A stretch of 45,364 nt of DNA from Christensenellaceae bacterium (GTDB taxonomy: Bacteria; Bacillota; Clostridia; Christensenellales; Aristaeellaceae): the NCBI GenBank assembly GCA_012837835.1, contig DUQK01000017.1, forward strand, positions 1 through 45,364, read 5' to 3'. Below the pieces are notes generated by a model, which saw nothing but the letters and a program-made list of their open reading frames with translations, was not told the origin of the DNA and ran no database searches. The translations under genes and the position numbers were made by a program. Positions 33,668-40,663 of the stretch are shown here, in pieces. Numbering within the stretch: position 1 is the stretch's first letter; every line of letters begins with the position of its first letter.

Positions 33668-34191
33668 TCAACTGCGCCCGCTAGTTTTACCATATTTATT
33701 ATACGCCATCTGCCGCCCTCACGGGATAAAACTATCTCATAGCGCCCGCTATCCCACCTTGGCACGGCTTGCATATCCGGGGATGTTTGCGCCTTATAAC
33801 TTGAAAGTATCCTTCCATCTATCTTAGGTATGCTCTCAACCACCCTTGCCCTGGCGGTATCGTCCCAAGGCCAGCTCCACATCCATTCCAGATTTACTCT
33901 GTGGTCTATACCTGTTATATCGTAACGTACGTATGGATTGGTGCCATTTTTTATGGTTGCAAGCACAGGGTCTCTTGCTAAATACCCAGGCGAAAAATAA
34001 TCCTCAAGCTTATCTTCCTCGGCGCTCATAAGCACAACCTGAGCCCTTTGCGCCATGCCGTCCTTTATTATTACATATATGTTAGACAGGTTCATAGAAA
34101 AATAAAAGGCAATAGTAATCAGACCTAATATAAGCACTATTACAAATAGCCTTGATGCAAGGAACCATACGAATCTGCGCAGGTATTTCAT
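33664..34191 (-). CDS. Unknown single-pass membrane protein in the usual place of frr
   Basis: A 175-residue protein I do not recognise. A basic start (MKYLRRFVWF) leads into one membrane segment (about 12-33). The rest is probably extracytoplasmic and has many Trp, Arg and Asp: LEWMWSWPWDDTARARV, then RILSSYKAQTSPD and YEIVLSREGGRWRIIN. The last part looks like the beta-strand ending of small SnoaL/NTF2-like or lipoprotein domains, but this is only an impression. The start overlaps the pyrH stop as ATGA and the stop overlaps dus, so it is certainly translated with them. No signal-peptidase II motif is seen. Confidence 0.8.
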   Translation of the reverse strand: MKYLRRFVWFLASRLFVIVLILGLITIAFYFSMNLSNIYVIIKDGMAQRAQVVLMSAEEDKLEDYFSPGYLARDPVLATIKNGTNPYVRYDITGIDHRVNLEWMWSWPWDDTARARVVESIPKIDGRILSSYKAQTSPDMQAVPRWDSGRYEIVLSREGGRWRIINMVKLAGAVE

Positions 34192-34895
34192 TTACGTGGG
34201 CTAAGCACGGTACCCATCATATCTCCCTTGAGTACCTTTAATATATTATTAGGATTATCAAGCCCGAATATACGTACCATAGGGAATGCCCTATCTGAAA
34301 GCATTTGAAATGCCGACATATCCATTACTTTAAGCTTTCTATCTATGGCTTCTTCATAACTTATATCTCTTATTAGCGTGGCGCTTGGGTCTTTATCCGG
34401 ATCTGCAGTGTACACACCATCAATATTTTTAGCAAGCAGAAGCAAATCGGCTTCTATCTCAAGGCAGCGCAGTACTACAGCTGTATCTGTTGTAAAAAAA
34501 GGTCTTCCAAGCCCACCGGCAAATATAGTGATATTACCATCTTTTAAAGCTTTTACAGCCTTATCCTTCCTAAAAGTATCGCATACGCCGGGCATGTCAA
34601 TGGCGCTGAAGACCTCTGCCTTACCCCCCGCCCTCTCTATCGCGTCCTTTAAGCAAAGGGCATTTAAAACCGTTGACAACATACCCATATTATCTGCAAT
34701 AACGGCGTCCATACCTACGGCACCGCCCTTGCGCCCTCTCCATATATTGCCGCCGCCTATGACTGTGGCAAGCTCAAAACCTTCTTTGTTTACTCTACAC
34801 AGCACATCAGCTACAGTATTTATCTTTTCAAAATCGAAAAGCCAGCCATCCTTACCTAGGGCTTCACCGCTTAGCTTTAACATTACGCGTTTCAT
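34188..34895 (-). CDS. pyrH: UMP kinase
   Basis: A 235-residue amino-acid-kinase-fold enzyme that phosphorylates UMP to UDP in pyrimidine synthesis. Motifs are MLKLSGEALG at the N-terminus, VIGGGNIWRGRKG (about 40-53), GLGRPFFTTDTAVVLRC and the LLLAKNIDGVYTADP strand. The C-terminus is normal. It sits after rpsB-tsf as in most bacteria but is separated from tsf by a strong hairpin, and the expected frr does not follow. Confidence 0.95.
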   Translation of the reverse strand: MKRVMLKLSGEALGKDGWLFDFEKINTVADVLCRVNKEGFELATVIGGGNIWRGRKGGAVGMDAVIADNMGMLSTVLNALCLKDAIERAGGKAEVFSAIDMPGVCDTFRKDKAVKALKDGNITIFAGGLGRPFFTTDTAVVLRCLEIEADLLLLAKNIDGVYTADPDKDPSATLIRDISYEEAIDRKLKVMDMSAFQMLSDRAFPMVRIFGLDNPNNILKVLKGDMMGTVLSPRK

Positions 34896-34915
34896 AGCAT
34901 AACCTCCACCTTAAG

Positions 34916-34940
34916 AAAAAAGGGGTACGTAGTACCCCTT
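34916..34940 (-). terminator. Intrinsic terminator between tsf and pyrH
   Basis: AAGGGGTAC (34920-34928) pairs with GTACCCCTT (34932-34940) around a 3-base loop, and on the minus strand a run of six T follows. It should end most rpsB-tsf transcripts and reduce expression of pyrH and the genes after it. Confidence 0.85.
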
Positions 34941-34953
34941 GAATAAAATCCGC

Positions 34954-35607
34954 TTAGGCTTTTTTTGTCATCTCGTCGATTTCGGCCTGTAGGTCGCTCA
35001 CCTTGCGCTCTAGACCCTCGCCGCATTCATAGCGTGTGAAGCGGCGTACTGATATCTTTTCCCCGCTTGCAAGCGTAGCTTCGTTTACAAGGTCATTCAC
35101 GGTAATATCCGGATTTTTAACGAAGGGCTGCTCAAGCAGGCAGACTTCCTTGTAATATTTTTCTATACGACCTTCTACCATGCGCTCGACTATTTTTTCG
35201 GGCTTACCCTCGTTTAGAGCTTGTACGCGCAGTATCTCACGTTCTTTTTCTATATTTTCTTCAGGAACATCTTCCTTGGATACGAACAAGGGGTTGCTCG
35301 CAGCTATCTGTAGCGATATATCATGACATAGCGTCTGGAAAGTATCGGTTTTAGCGACAAAGTCTGTTTCACAGTTTACTTCTACGAGTACACCTATCTT
35401 TCCGCCCATGTGGATATAGCTGTCTACCCTGCCTTCCGCTGCAATTCTGCCTGATTTTTTATTTGATGCGGCAAGACCCTTCTCGCGCAGTAGCTCAACT
35501 GCTTTGTCAATATCGCCACCTGATTCGACTAGCGCATTTTTACAGTCCATCATGCCCGCCTGCGTGCGCTCACGCAGTTCTTTTACCATTGCGGTTGTAA
35601 CTTGCAT
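34954..35607 (-). CDS. tsf: Translation elongation factor Ts
   Basis: A 217-residue guanine-nucleotide exchange factor for EF-Tu. The N-terminal domain has [19 protein letters not shown] and the core has [16 protein letters not shown], the EF-Tu contact. It is of the short form seen in many Clostridia, without the extended second core. It follows rpsB by 22 bases and is co-transcribed. Confidence 0.95.
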   Translation of the reverse strand: MQVTTAMVKELRERTQAGMMDCKNALVESGGDIDKAVELLREKGLAASNKKSGRIAAEGRVDSYIHMGGKIGVLVEVNCETDFVAKTDTFQTLCHDISLQIAASNPLFVSKEDVPEENIEKEREILRVQALNEGKPEKIVERMVEGRIEKYYKEVCLLEQPFVKNPDITVNDLVNEATLASGEKISVRRFTRYECGEGLERKVSDLQAEIDEMTKKA

Positions 35608-35629
35608 AAAAAAATCCTCCTATATATGC

Positions 35630-36376
35630 TTATATGCTTCTAAAAAATTCTTCAGAGTCGTCCTCTTCGTCAGTTTCCTCAGCAGCTTCTTGGTAGCCCT
35701 GACGCGCTTCTATAACGGCATCTGCCATCTTGCCGGCAATTAGTTTAACTGCACGTATGGCATCATCATTTCCGGGGATAGGATAGTCTACCTCGTCCGG
35801 GTCGCAGTTGGTATCGACTATAGCTATAATCGGTATGCCTAGATTGCGCGCTTCTGCAACGGCGATATGTTCCTTTTTAGGGTCAACCACGAACAGGGCG
35901 CCGGGCAAAGATTTCATTTCGCGGATTCCGCCAAGGTTCTTTTCGAGTTTGTCGCGCTCATGCTTAAGCTTTGCAACTTCCTTTTTGGGGAGGAGTTCAA
36001 ACTCTCCCTTTTCTTCCATTTCGTCAAGTTTGTTAAGGCGGTCAACCCTTGTGCGGATAGTCGCAAAGTTGGTAAGCATACCGCCAAGCCAGCGGTTGCT
36101 TACATAGTACATGTTGCAACGCTGCGCTTCCTGTTCTATGCTCTCCTGCGCCTGTTTTTTTGTGCCTACAAATAGCACGGATTTACCATCTTCAACCAGT
36201 GAGCGCACGAACATGTACGCTTCCTCTATCTTGCGTACTGTTTTTTGCAAATCGATAATGTAGATACCGTTACGTTGCGTGAAGATATAGGGCTTCATTT
36301 TGGGGTTCCAGCGCTTTGTCTGGTGCCCGAAATGTACGCCTGCTTCAAGCAGCTGTTTCATTGAGATAATTGCCAT
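35630..36376 (-). CDS. rpsB: 30S ribosomal protein S2
   Basis: A 248-residue ribosomal protein. It begins [24 protein letters not shown], followed by [29 protein letters not shown] and [15 protein letters not shown]. The C-terminal tail is acidic ([12 protein letters not shown]), within normal variation. AAGGAGGAAG precedes the ATG. It has its own promoter and a leader of about 90 bases. Confidence 0.97.
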   Translation of the reverse strand: MAIISMKQLLEAGVHFGHQTKRWNPKMKPYIFTQRNGIYIIDLQKTVRKIEEAYMFVRSLVEDGKSVLFVGTKKQAQESIEQEAQRCNMYYVSNRWLGGMLTNFATIRTRVDRLNKLDEMEEKGEFELLPKKEVAKLKHERDKLEKNLGGIREMKSLPGALFVVDPKKEHIAVAEARNLGIPIIAIVDTNCDPDEVDYPIPGNDDAIRAVKLIAGKMADAVIEARQGYQEAAEETDEEDDSEEFFRSI

Positions 36377-36466
36377 GTCTTCCTCCTTGTTTTTTCCTCC
36401 GCAGGCTTCATACGGTGAGCCACCCTTAAGGGCACAAGCATTCCATCGACCCGCGTGCGTTTTCCG
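36377..36466 (-). promoter_or_regulatory. rpsB leader, possible autoregulatory site
   Basis: Between the promoter and the rpsB start lie about 90 bases with hairpin potential, including CCCTTAAGGG (36423-36432) and other GC-rich stretches. S2 represses its own mRNA in some bacteria, so a leader binding site is plausible, but I cannot match a known structure. Confidence 0.3.
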
Positions 36467-36472
36467 CTTGGG

Positions 36473-36501
36473 ATTATATCACCTGCTGCATAAATTAGCA
36501 A
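36473..36501 (-). promoter_or_regulatory. Promoter of rpsB-tsf
   Basis: On the minus strand TTGCTA (36496-36501) and TATAAT (36473-36478) are separated by 17 bases, with an extended -10 TG. It lies just after the proS stop. Confidence 0.75.
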
Positions 36502-36514
36502 GCAGACAGCTTAA

Positions 36515-37957
36515 TTAATATGCTTTAGCAAAATAAATGACCATATCTGCATCCTTACCGCAGCATACGCATTTATCGCCTATCGCTTCCGCATCAAAGG
36601 GTATATTGCGGGTGGTGGCTGAGGTCTTTTCTTTTATTAAGTCCTCGCATTCCCTGCTTCCGCACCACATAGCCCTTGCATAGCCTACGTTCACCTGCTC
36701 TTCAAGCTCCTGCATATTGAATACATCCTTGGTTTTTGAAACCTTAAATTCGTCTGCGATTTTGTATAGGTTATCCTGTATATCATTTAAGCTCTCTTTA
36801 ACAGATTCAACAATTCCGTCAAGTTTGATTGTAAACTTTTCATTAGTATCGCGCCTCGCACACATTGCAACGCCGTTTTTAATATCGCGTGGACCTATTT
36901 CTATCCGCAGCGGAACGCCTTTAAGCTCCCACTCGTTAAACTTCCAGCCGGGGGAAACATAATCCCTATCATCAATGCGCACACGTACTCCTGCTTTTTT
37001 AAGTGATACATATATTTCCTCCGCCTTTTCAAAAACGCCCTCTTTGTGAGCAGCTATAGGTACTATAACAGCTTGGTATGGAGCAACCTTTGGCGGCAGG
37101 CGAAGCCCACGCTCATCCCCATGTGTCATAATGATTGCACCTATTAAGCGGGTTGATACTCCCCAGCTTGTTTCGTAGCAGTACTTAAGCTGCCCATCTT
37201 TATCCAAAAACTGAATTTCAAAAGGTTCTGAAAAGTTTGTGCCGAAATCATGGCTGGTACCTGCTTGAAGCGCCTTGCCATCCTGCATCATAGCTTCTAC
37301 TGAATAGGTAGTTCTTGCGCCTGCAAACTTCTCTTTCTCTGTTTTTCTACCTGAGAATACAGGTATTGAAAGAGTTTCCTCGCAAAACTCACGATATACT
37401 TCAAGCATTTGAAGAGCTTCTTCATGTGCTTCCTGCTCAGTCGCATGTATGGTATGCCCTTCCTGCCACCAAAATTCGCTAGTGCGAAGGAAGGGACGCG
37501 TGCTCTTCTCCCAGCGCATTACTGAACACCATTGGTTGTATTTAAGAGGCAAATCCCTCCATGACTGTACCCATTTTGCAAACATGGTACAAAATATAAC
37601 CTCAGAAGTAGGTCTTACTGCAAGCCTTTCCTGAAGCTTTTCATTGCCACCATGGGTAACCCACGCTACTTCAGGCGCAAAGCCTTCTACATGGTCTGCT
37701 TCCTTTTGCAGTAAACTCTCAGGTATCAGCATAGGCATGGCAACATTTTCATGCCCCGTTTCCTTAAAGCGCCTGTCTAAATCCTCCTGAATAAGTTCCC
37801 AAATGCGGTAGCCGTAGGGCTTTAGCGCCATGCAGCCCCTAACAGGCGTATAGTCCATTAAATCCGCCTGTGTTACTACATCAGTATACCACTGAGAAAA
37901 GTTTTCATCCCTAGGCGTTATGTGTTCAACAAACGCCTTTTGTTCTTCCTTTGCCAT
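36515..37957 (-). CDS. proS: Prolyl-tRNA synthetase, short archaeal/eukaryote-like type
   Basis: A 480-residue class II synthetase that charges tRNA-Pro. Class II motifs are visible: motif 2 around YNQWCSVMRWE with RPFLRTSEFWWQEGHT, and motif 3 in MTHGDERGLRLPP. The length, the absence of an inserted editing domain and the C-terminal zinc-binding-like tail (CGSRECEDLI, then CVCCGKDADMVIYFAKAY) identify the archaeal/eukaryotic-like ProS found in part of the Bacillota, as opposed to the longer bacterial form of about 570 residues. It is preceded by a T-box leader and a consensus promoter. Confidence 0.95.
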   Translation of the reverse strand: MAKEEQKAFVEHITPRDENFSQWYTDVVTQADLMDYTPVRGCMALKPYGYRIWELIQEDLDRRFKETGHENVAMPMLIPESLLQKEADHVEGFAPEVAWVTHGGNEKLQERLAVRPTSEVIFCTMFAKWVQSWRDLPLKYNQWCSVMRWEKSTRPFLRTSEFWWQEGHTIHATEQEAHEEALQMLEVYREFCEETLSIPVFSGRKTEKEKFAGARTTYSVEAMMQDGKALQAGTSHDFGTNFSEPFEIQFLDKDGQLKYCYETSWGVSTRLIGAIIMTHGDERGLRLPPKVAPYQAVIVPIAAHKEGVFEKAEEIYVSLKKAGVRVRIDDRDYVSPGWKFNEWELKGVPLRIEIGPRDIKNGVAMCARRDTNEKFTIKLDGIVESVKESLNDIQDNLYKIADEFKVSKTKDVFNMQELEEQVNVGYARAMWCGSRECEDLIKEKTSATTRNIPFDAEAIGDKCVCCGKDADMVIYFAKAY

Positions 37958-37969
37958 AAATCCTCCTTA

Positions 37970-38166
37970 ATAAAAAAGCCTCCTCCCTTGCAGGGACGAA
38001 GCATGCTCCGCGGTACCACCTTGCTTGGCGTAAAAACGCCCGCTTATAAGCCTTAACGCGGCAAACGCCGGTGATTAGCCGGTTGCTCCGGGTTGGGCTG
38101 CCGCAGCGCCTGCTTTCAGCCTAGGCAAGCTCTCTGCATTTTGCGGCATAGTCCCCATCACAGCAG
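37970..38166 (-). ncRNA. T-box leader of proS
   Basis: On the minus strand the signature T-box AAGGTGGTACCGCG (around 38015-38030) is complete, including TGGT for pairing with the tRNA 3' end. A Stem I region with AGAGAG and a GCTGAAAG distal part lies upstream. The terminator GTCCCT-GCA-AGGGAG, extended to about 11 pairs, is followed by TTTTTT directly before the proS ribosome-binding site. CCC and CCG triplets in the region that should hold the specifier agree with proline, though I cannot fix the exact triplet. Uncharged tRNA-Pro would allow read-through. Confidence 0.92.
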
Positions 38167-38170
38167 CGCA

Positions 38171-38199
38171 ATTATACTTAAATAGTACTTACATGTCAA
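38171..38199 (-). promoter_or_regulatory. Consensus promoter of the proS T-box transcript
   Basis: On the minus strand TTGACA (38194-38199) and TATAAT (38171-38176) are separated by exactly 17 bases, a perfect sigma-A consensus. Confidence 0.9.
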
Positions 38200-38225
38200 G
38201 GAGTTGAAGCCCTGTTTGTAAGTGC

Positions 38226-38256
38226 AAAATAAGGGGCTGAATGATTTCAACCCCTT
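38226..38256 (-). terminator. Intrinsic terminator of an upstream minus-strand transcript
   Basis: AAGGGGCTGAA (38231-38241) pairs with TTCAACCCCTT (38246-38256), with one mismatch and a 4-base loop. On the minus strand ATTTT follows. Because no convincing gene precedes it, it suggests that the 38.6 kb promoter makes a real transcript ending here. Confidence 0.55.
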
Positions 38257-38451
38257 TGCTTCTGCTAAGCATAAGACCCGCCCTAGTTAGCTAATGAAGA
38301 TGTCATCTTATTAAATAAGAAGATGTGTGTTTTTAACTTTATAATGGCTTTAATCGGATAGAAACTGTAAACCATTTTATATTTTAATCCGATAAGATTC
38401 GGAAAGTACGGTTATGTTGTGTTACAATTCTACCAAGGTTAAACAGTACCC

Positions 38452-38562
38452 CTACTGTACCCTTGATATCGGTAACCTATACCATTTCCCGCCTATACAT
38501 ACACAAGCCCTAATGATAATACGAACAATAATACTGTGAATATTTCGCTTATTTTCTAACAC
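38452..38562 (-). CDS. Doubtful 36-residue ORF behind a DtxR-like operator
   Basis: With a GTG start at 38562 the frame encodes 36 residues: a basic start, an Ile/Val-rich stretch, then RACVCIGGKWYRL. AAGGAG lies only 4 bases before the GTG, which is close. The frame is open further upstream to 38694, but that would begin before the predicted promoter. I recognise no family. It may be a small peptide, the remnant of a lost gene or nothing. Confidence 0.2.
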   Translation of the reverse strand: MLENKRNIHSIIVRIIIRACVCIGGKWYRLPISRVQ

Positions 38563-38604
38563 CTTTCTCCTTATTTTTAAGATGGAGGTAAACACAATCG
38601 CATC

Positions 38605-38652
38605 GTTAGGCTTACCTAACACATATATTACCACAAATAATTCATTTGTCAA
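38605..38652 (-). promoter_or_regulatory. Minus-strand promoter with a DtxR/IdeR-like palindrome
   Basis: On the minus strand TTGACA (38647-38652) and TAATAT (38625-38630) are separated by 16 bases. A perfect inverted repeat GTTAGG-TAAG-CCTAAC (38605-38620) lies just past the -10. TTAGGTAAGCCTAA differs by one base from the core TTAGGTTAGCCTAA of DtxR/IdeR operators, so iron- or manganese-dependent repression is suggested. Confidence 0.5.
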
Positions 38653-38742
38653 GCCCTTTTTAAAATTTCTTTTTACTTTGTGCTTTAAATACAAAACATA
38701 GACTGTATATAGTACTTTCTCCTCTACTTGCCCTTTTTCTCC

Positions 38743-38794
38743 TTGACTTAAAAGCTTTGTTGTTGTATTGTTTCACTTAGTTGCCAAGTGGCAA
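38743..38794 (+). promoter_or_regulatory. Promoter and palindromic operator of the ABC exporter operon
   Basis: TTGACT (38743-38748) and TATTGT (38766-38771) are separated by 17 bases. The perfect palindrome TTGCCA-AG-TGGCAA (38781-38794) overlaps the predicted start of transcription, the usual place of a repressor site. MarR-type regulators often control exporters of this kind through TTGCC-type palindromes, but none is encoded here. Confidence 0.55.
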
Positions 38795-38849
38795 TCTTGT
38801 GTCTATTCCTCGTATTGATTATTGTATTTTATTTTATTAGAGGAGCTAT

Positions 38850-40661
38850 ATGTTAGGCAAAAAACACTCACCCCTAGAGGCTATGTTAGCGCTTGTACGG
38901 CGCAACGGCCGATATTTTTTCGGCGCTGCAATAGCCACGACTGTGAATATAATTATAGGTTTTATAACCCCCGCGGTACTTGCAGAACTGTTTGACCATT
39001 ATTTAGGTACGCTGCCAAGCAGATTACCTGAAAGCTTTAACAGGTTACTTTACCGCATAATGGGCAGCCGAGAAAATATAATGAACAACCTATGGATATT
39101 CGGTCTTGCTATCGTTATTATAAACCTGCTTAAAGGCTTGTTTTCGTATTTTAAGGGCATATGGTGTGCAAAAGGTTCTGAAAACACCGCAAAATATTTA
39201 AGAGATAAGTTGTATAGCCATATACAATCACTCCCCTTTTCGTACCATATAAAAGCCGCAACAGGCGACCTTCTTCAGCGCTGCACAAGCGATGTAGAGA
39301 TGATACGCAGGTTCTTAAATATACAGTTAATGAGTATGCTAAACTCCTTCCTATTGATAACTATAGCCCTAAGCCTTATGTTTCCTATTAGTGCAAAAAT
39401 CACCTTCATATCCATGGTGCCGTTGCCTATTTTGCTATTGTTCTCTTGGCGTTTTTTTAAGGTGGTTATACAAGCTTATAGAAACACTGAGGAAGCTGAG
39501 GGCGCAATGAGCAATGTATTGCAAGAAAATATAACAGGTATACGAGTAGTAAGGGCATTTGGCAGACAGCAGGACGAAGTAGACAAGTTTGAAAAAGTAA
39601 ACTCCGAGCATCTGAACAGAGGGCTTAAGGTTGCGCCGCTTGATGCGCTCTACTGGAGCAGCGGCGATCTTTTCAGCGCAATTCAAATGCTTATTATTGT
39701 TGTTGCTTGTATACTGGAAGCAACAAGCGGAAATATTTCAACGGGAGATTTGCTTGTACTGGTAAGCTATTCAGGTATGCTTTTGTGGCCAACAAGGCAG
39801 CTTGGGCGTATGCTTTCCGCAACAGGCAGAAGCATGGTAGGTCTTGGCAGGATACTCGAAGTATTAAGAGAAAAAGAGGAACCCAAACAGATAGACGCTG
39901 AAAAACCAAACCTTAACGCGGATATAGTGTTCGATAATGTAAGCTTCCGCTACGATGGCGGCGTAGATGTTCTTAAAAACCTATCCTTTACTATTAAAGG
40001 CGGTGAAACCGTTGCCATACTCGGCGCTACAGGGTCGGGTAAATCAACGCTGCTTCATCTGCTGCAAGGGCTGTATCAGCCAAGCGAAGGCGAAATACGC
40101 ATAGCAGGCGTACCTCTAAACAAAATAGACAGGCACCACTTAAGAAGCCATGTAGGGCTTATACTGCAGGAGCCCTTCCTATACAGCAGAACCGTAAAAG
40201 AAAACATAACCATAGCAAAACCAGACGCCAGCGATGATGAAATAGACAGCGCAGCAAAAGACGCCAGCGCATATAACTTCATACAGAGCTTTGAAAACGG
40301 CTATGACACTGTTGTCGGGGAAAGGGGCGTTACGCTATCCGGCGGGCAGAAGCAACGGGTAGCAATCGCAAGAACATTGCTTAAGGACAACGATATACTT
40401 ATATTTGATGACTCGTTGTCTGCCGTAGATACGCAAACGGACAGGGCTATAAGAAGGGCGCTTGCGGAGCGCAACAAGAACCTTACAACAATAATAGTAA
40501 GCCATAGAATTAATACGCTTAGCGAAGCCGATAGAATATTCGTGCTTGAAAACGGCTCCATATCGCAGATGGGAACCCATGAGGAACTAATCCACAGTGA
40601 TGGGCTCTACGCACGCATATATGAAATACAATCCGGCATATCGGAAGATATCAAGGGGTAA
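38850..40661 (+). CDS. ABC exporter subunit with degenerate Walker B (heterodimer partner 1)
   Basis: A 603-residue half-transporter with six membrane segments (about 20-310) and a nucleotide-binding domain. Walker A is LGATGSGKST, the Q-loop LILQEPF, the signature LSGGQKQ, the H-loop VSHRI. The Walker B ends in IFDDSLSAVD, with Asp in place of the catalytic Glu. This is the known mark of the degenerate-site subunit in heterodimeric exporters such as TM287/288 and BmrCD. AGAGGAGC sets the start. The partner gene follows after 2 bases. The substrate is unknown; multidrug or peptide export is possible. Confidence 0.93.
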   Translation: MLGKKHSPLEAMLALVRRNGRYFFGAAIATTVNIIIGFITPAVLAELFDHYLGTLPSRLPESFNRLLYRIMGSRENIMNNLWIFGLAIVIINLLKGLFSYFKGIWCAKGSENTAKYLRDKLYSHIQSLPFSYHIKAATGDLLQRCTSDVEMIRRFLNIQLMSMLNSFLLITIALSLMFPISAKITFISMVPLPILLLFSWRFFKVVIQAYRNTEEAEGAMSNVLQENITGIRVVRAFGRQQDEVDKFEKVNSEHLNRGLKVAPLDALYWSSGDLFSAIQMLIIVVACILEATSGNISTGDLLVLVSYSGMLLWPTRQLGRMLSATGRSMVGLGRILEVLREKEEPKQIDAEKPNLNADIVFDNVSFRYDGGVDVLKNLSFTIKGGETVAILGATGSGKSTLLHLLQGLYQPSEGEIRIAGVPLNKIDRHHLRSHVGLILQEPFLYSRTVKENITIAKPDASDDEIDSAAKDASAYNFIQSFENGYDTVVGERGVTLSGGQKQRVAIARTLLKDNDILIFDDSLSAVDTQTDRAIRRALAERNKNLTTIIVSHRINTLSEADRIFVLENGSISQMGTHEELIHSDGLYARIYEIQSGISEDIKG

Positions 40662-40663
40662 TT

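Larger units (their letters stand above)
38200..38849. other. 650-base regulatory intergenic region
   Basis: No solid gene is seen. From left to right it holds a minus-strand terminator (38226-38256), the near-identical blocks TTTAATCGGATA (38349-38360) and TTTAATCCGATA (38383-38394), and a doubtful 36-codon minus frame (38452-38562). It continues with a DtxR-like palindrome on a minus-strand promoter (38605-38652), then the promoter and palindrome of the ABC exporter operon. The base composition is much more AT-rich than the flanking genes. Confidence 0.6.

Noticed and set aside
34378-34902. A 174-codon plus-strand frame opposite pyrH
   Set aside because: It is the mirror of a conserved pyrH coding region, and its amino-acid composition is typical of antisense frames rich in Ser, Pro and Leu.
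38452-38694. An 80-codon minus-strand frame in the intergenic region
   Set aside because: Its ATG lies upstream of the predicted promoter and has no ribosome-binding site. Only the last 36 codons with a GTG start could be translated, and that is kept as a doubtful entry.
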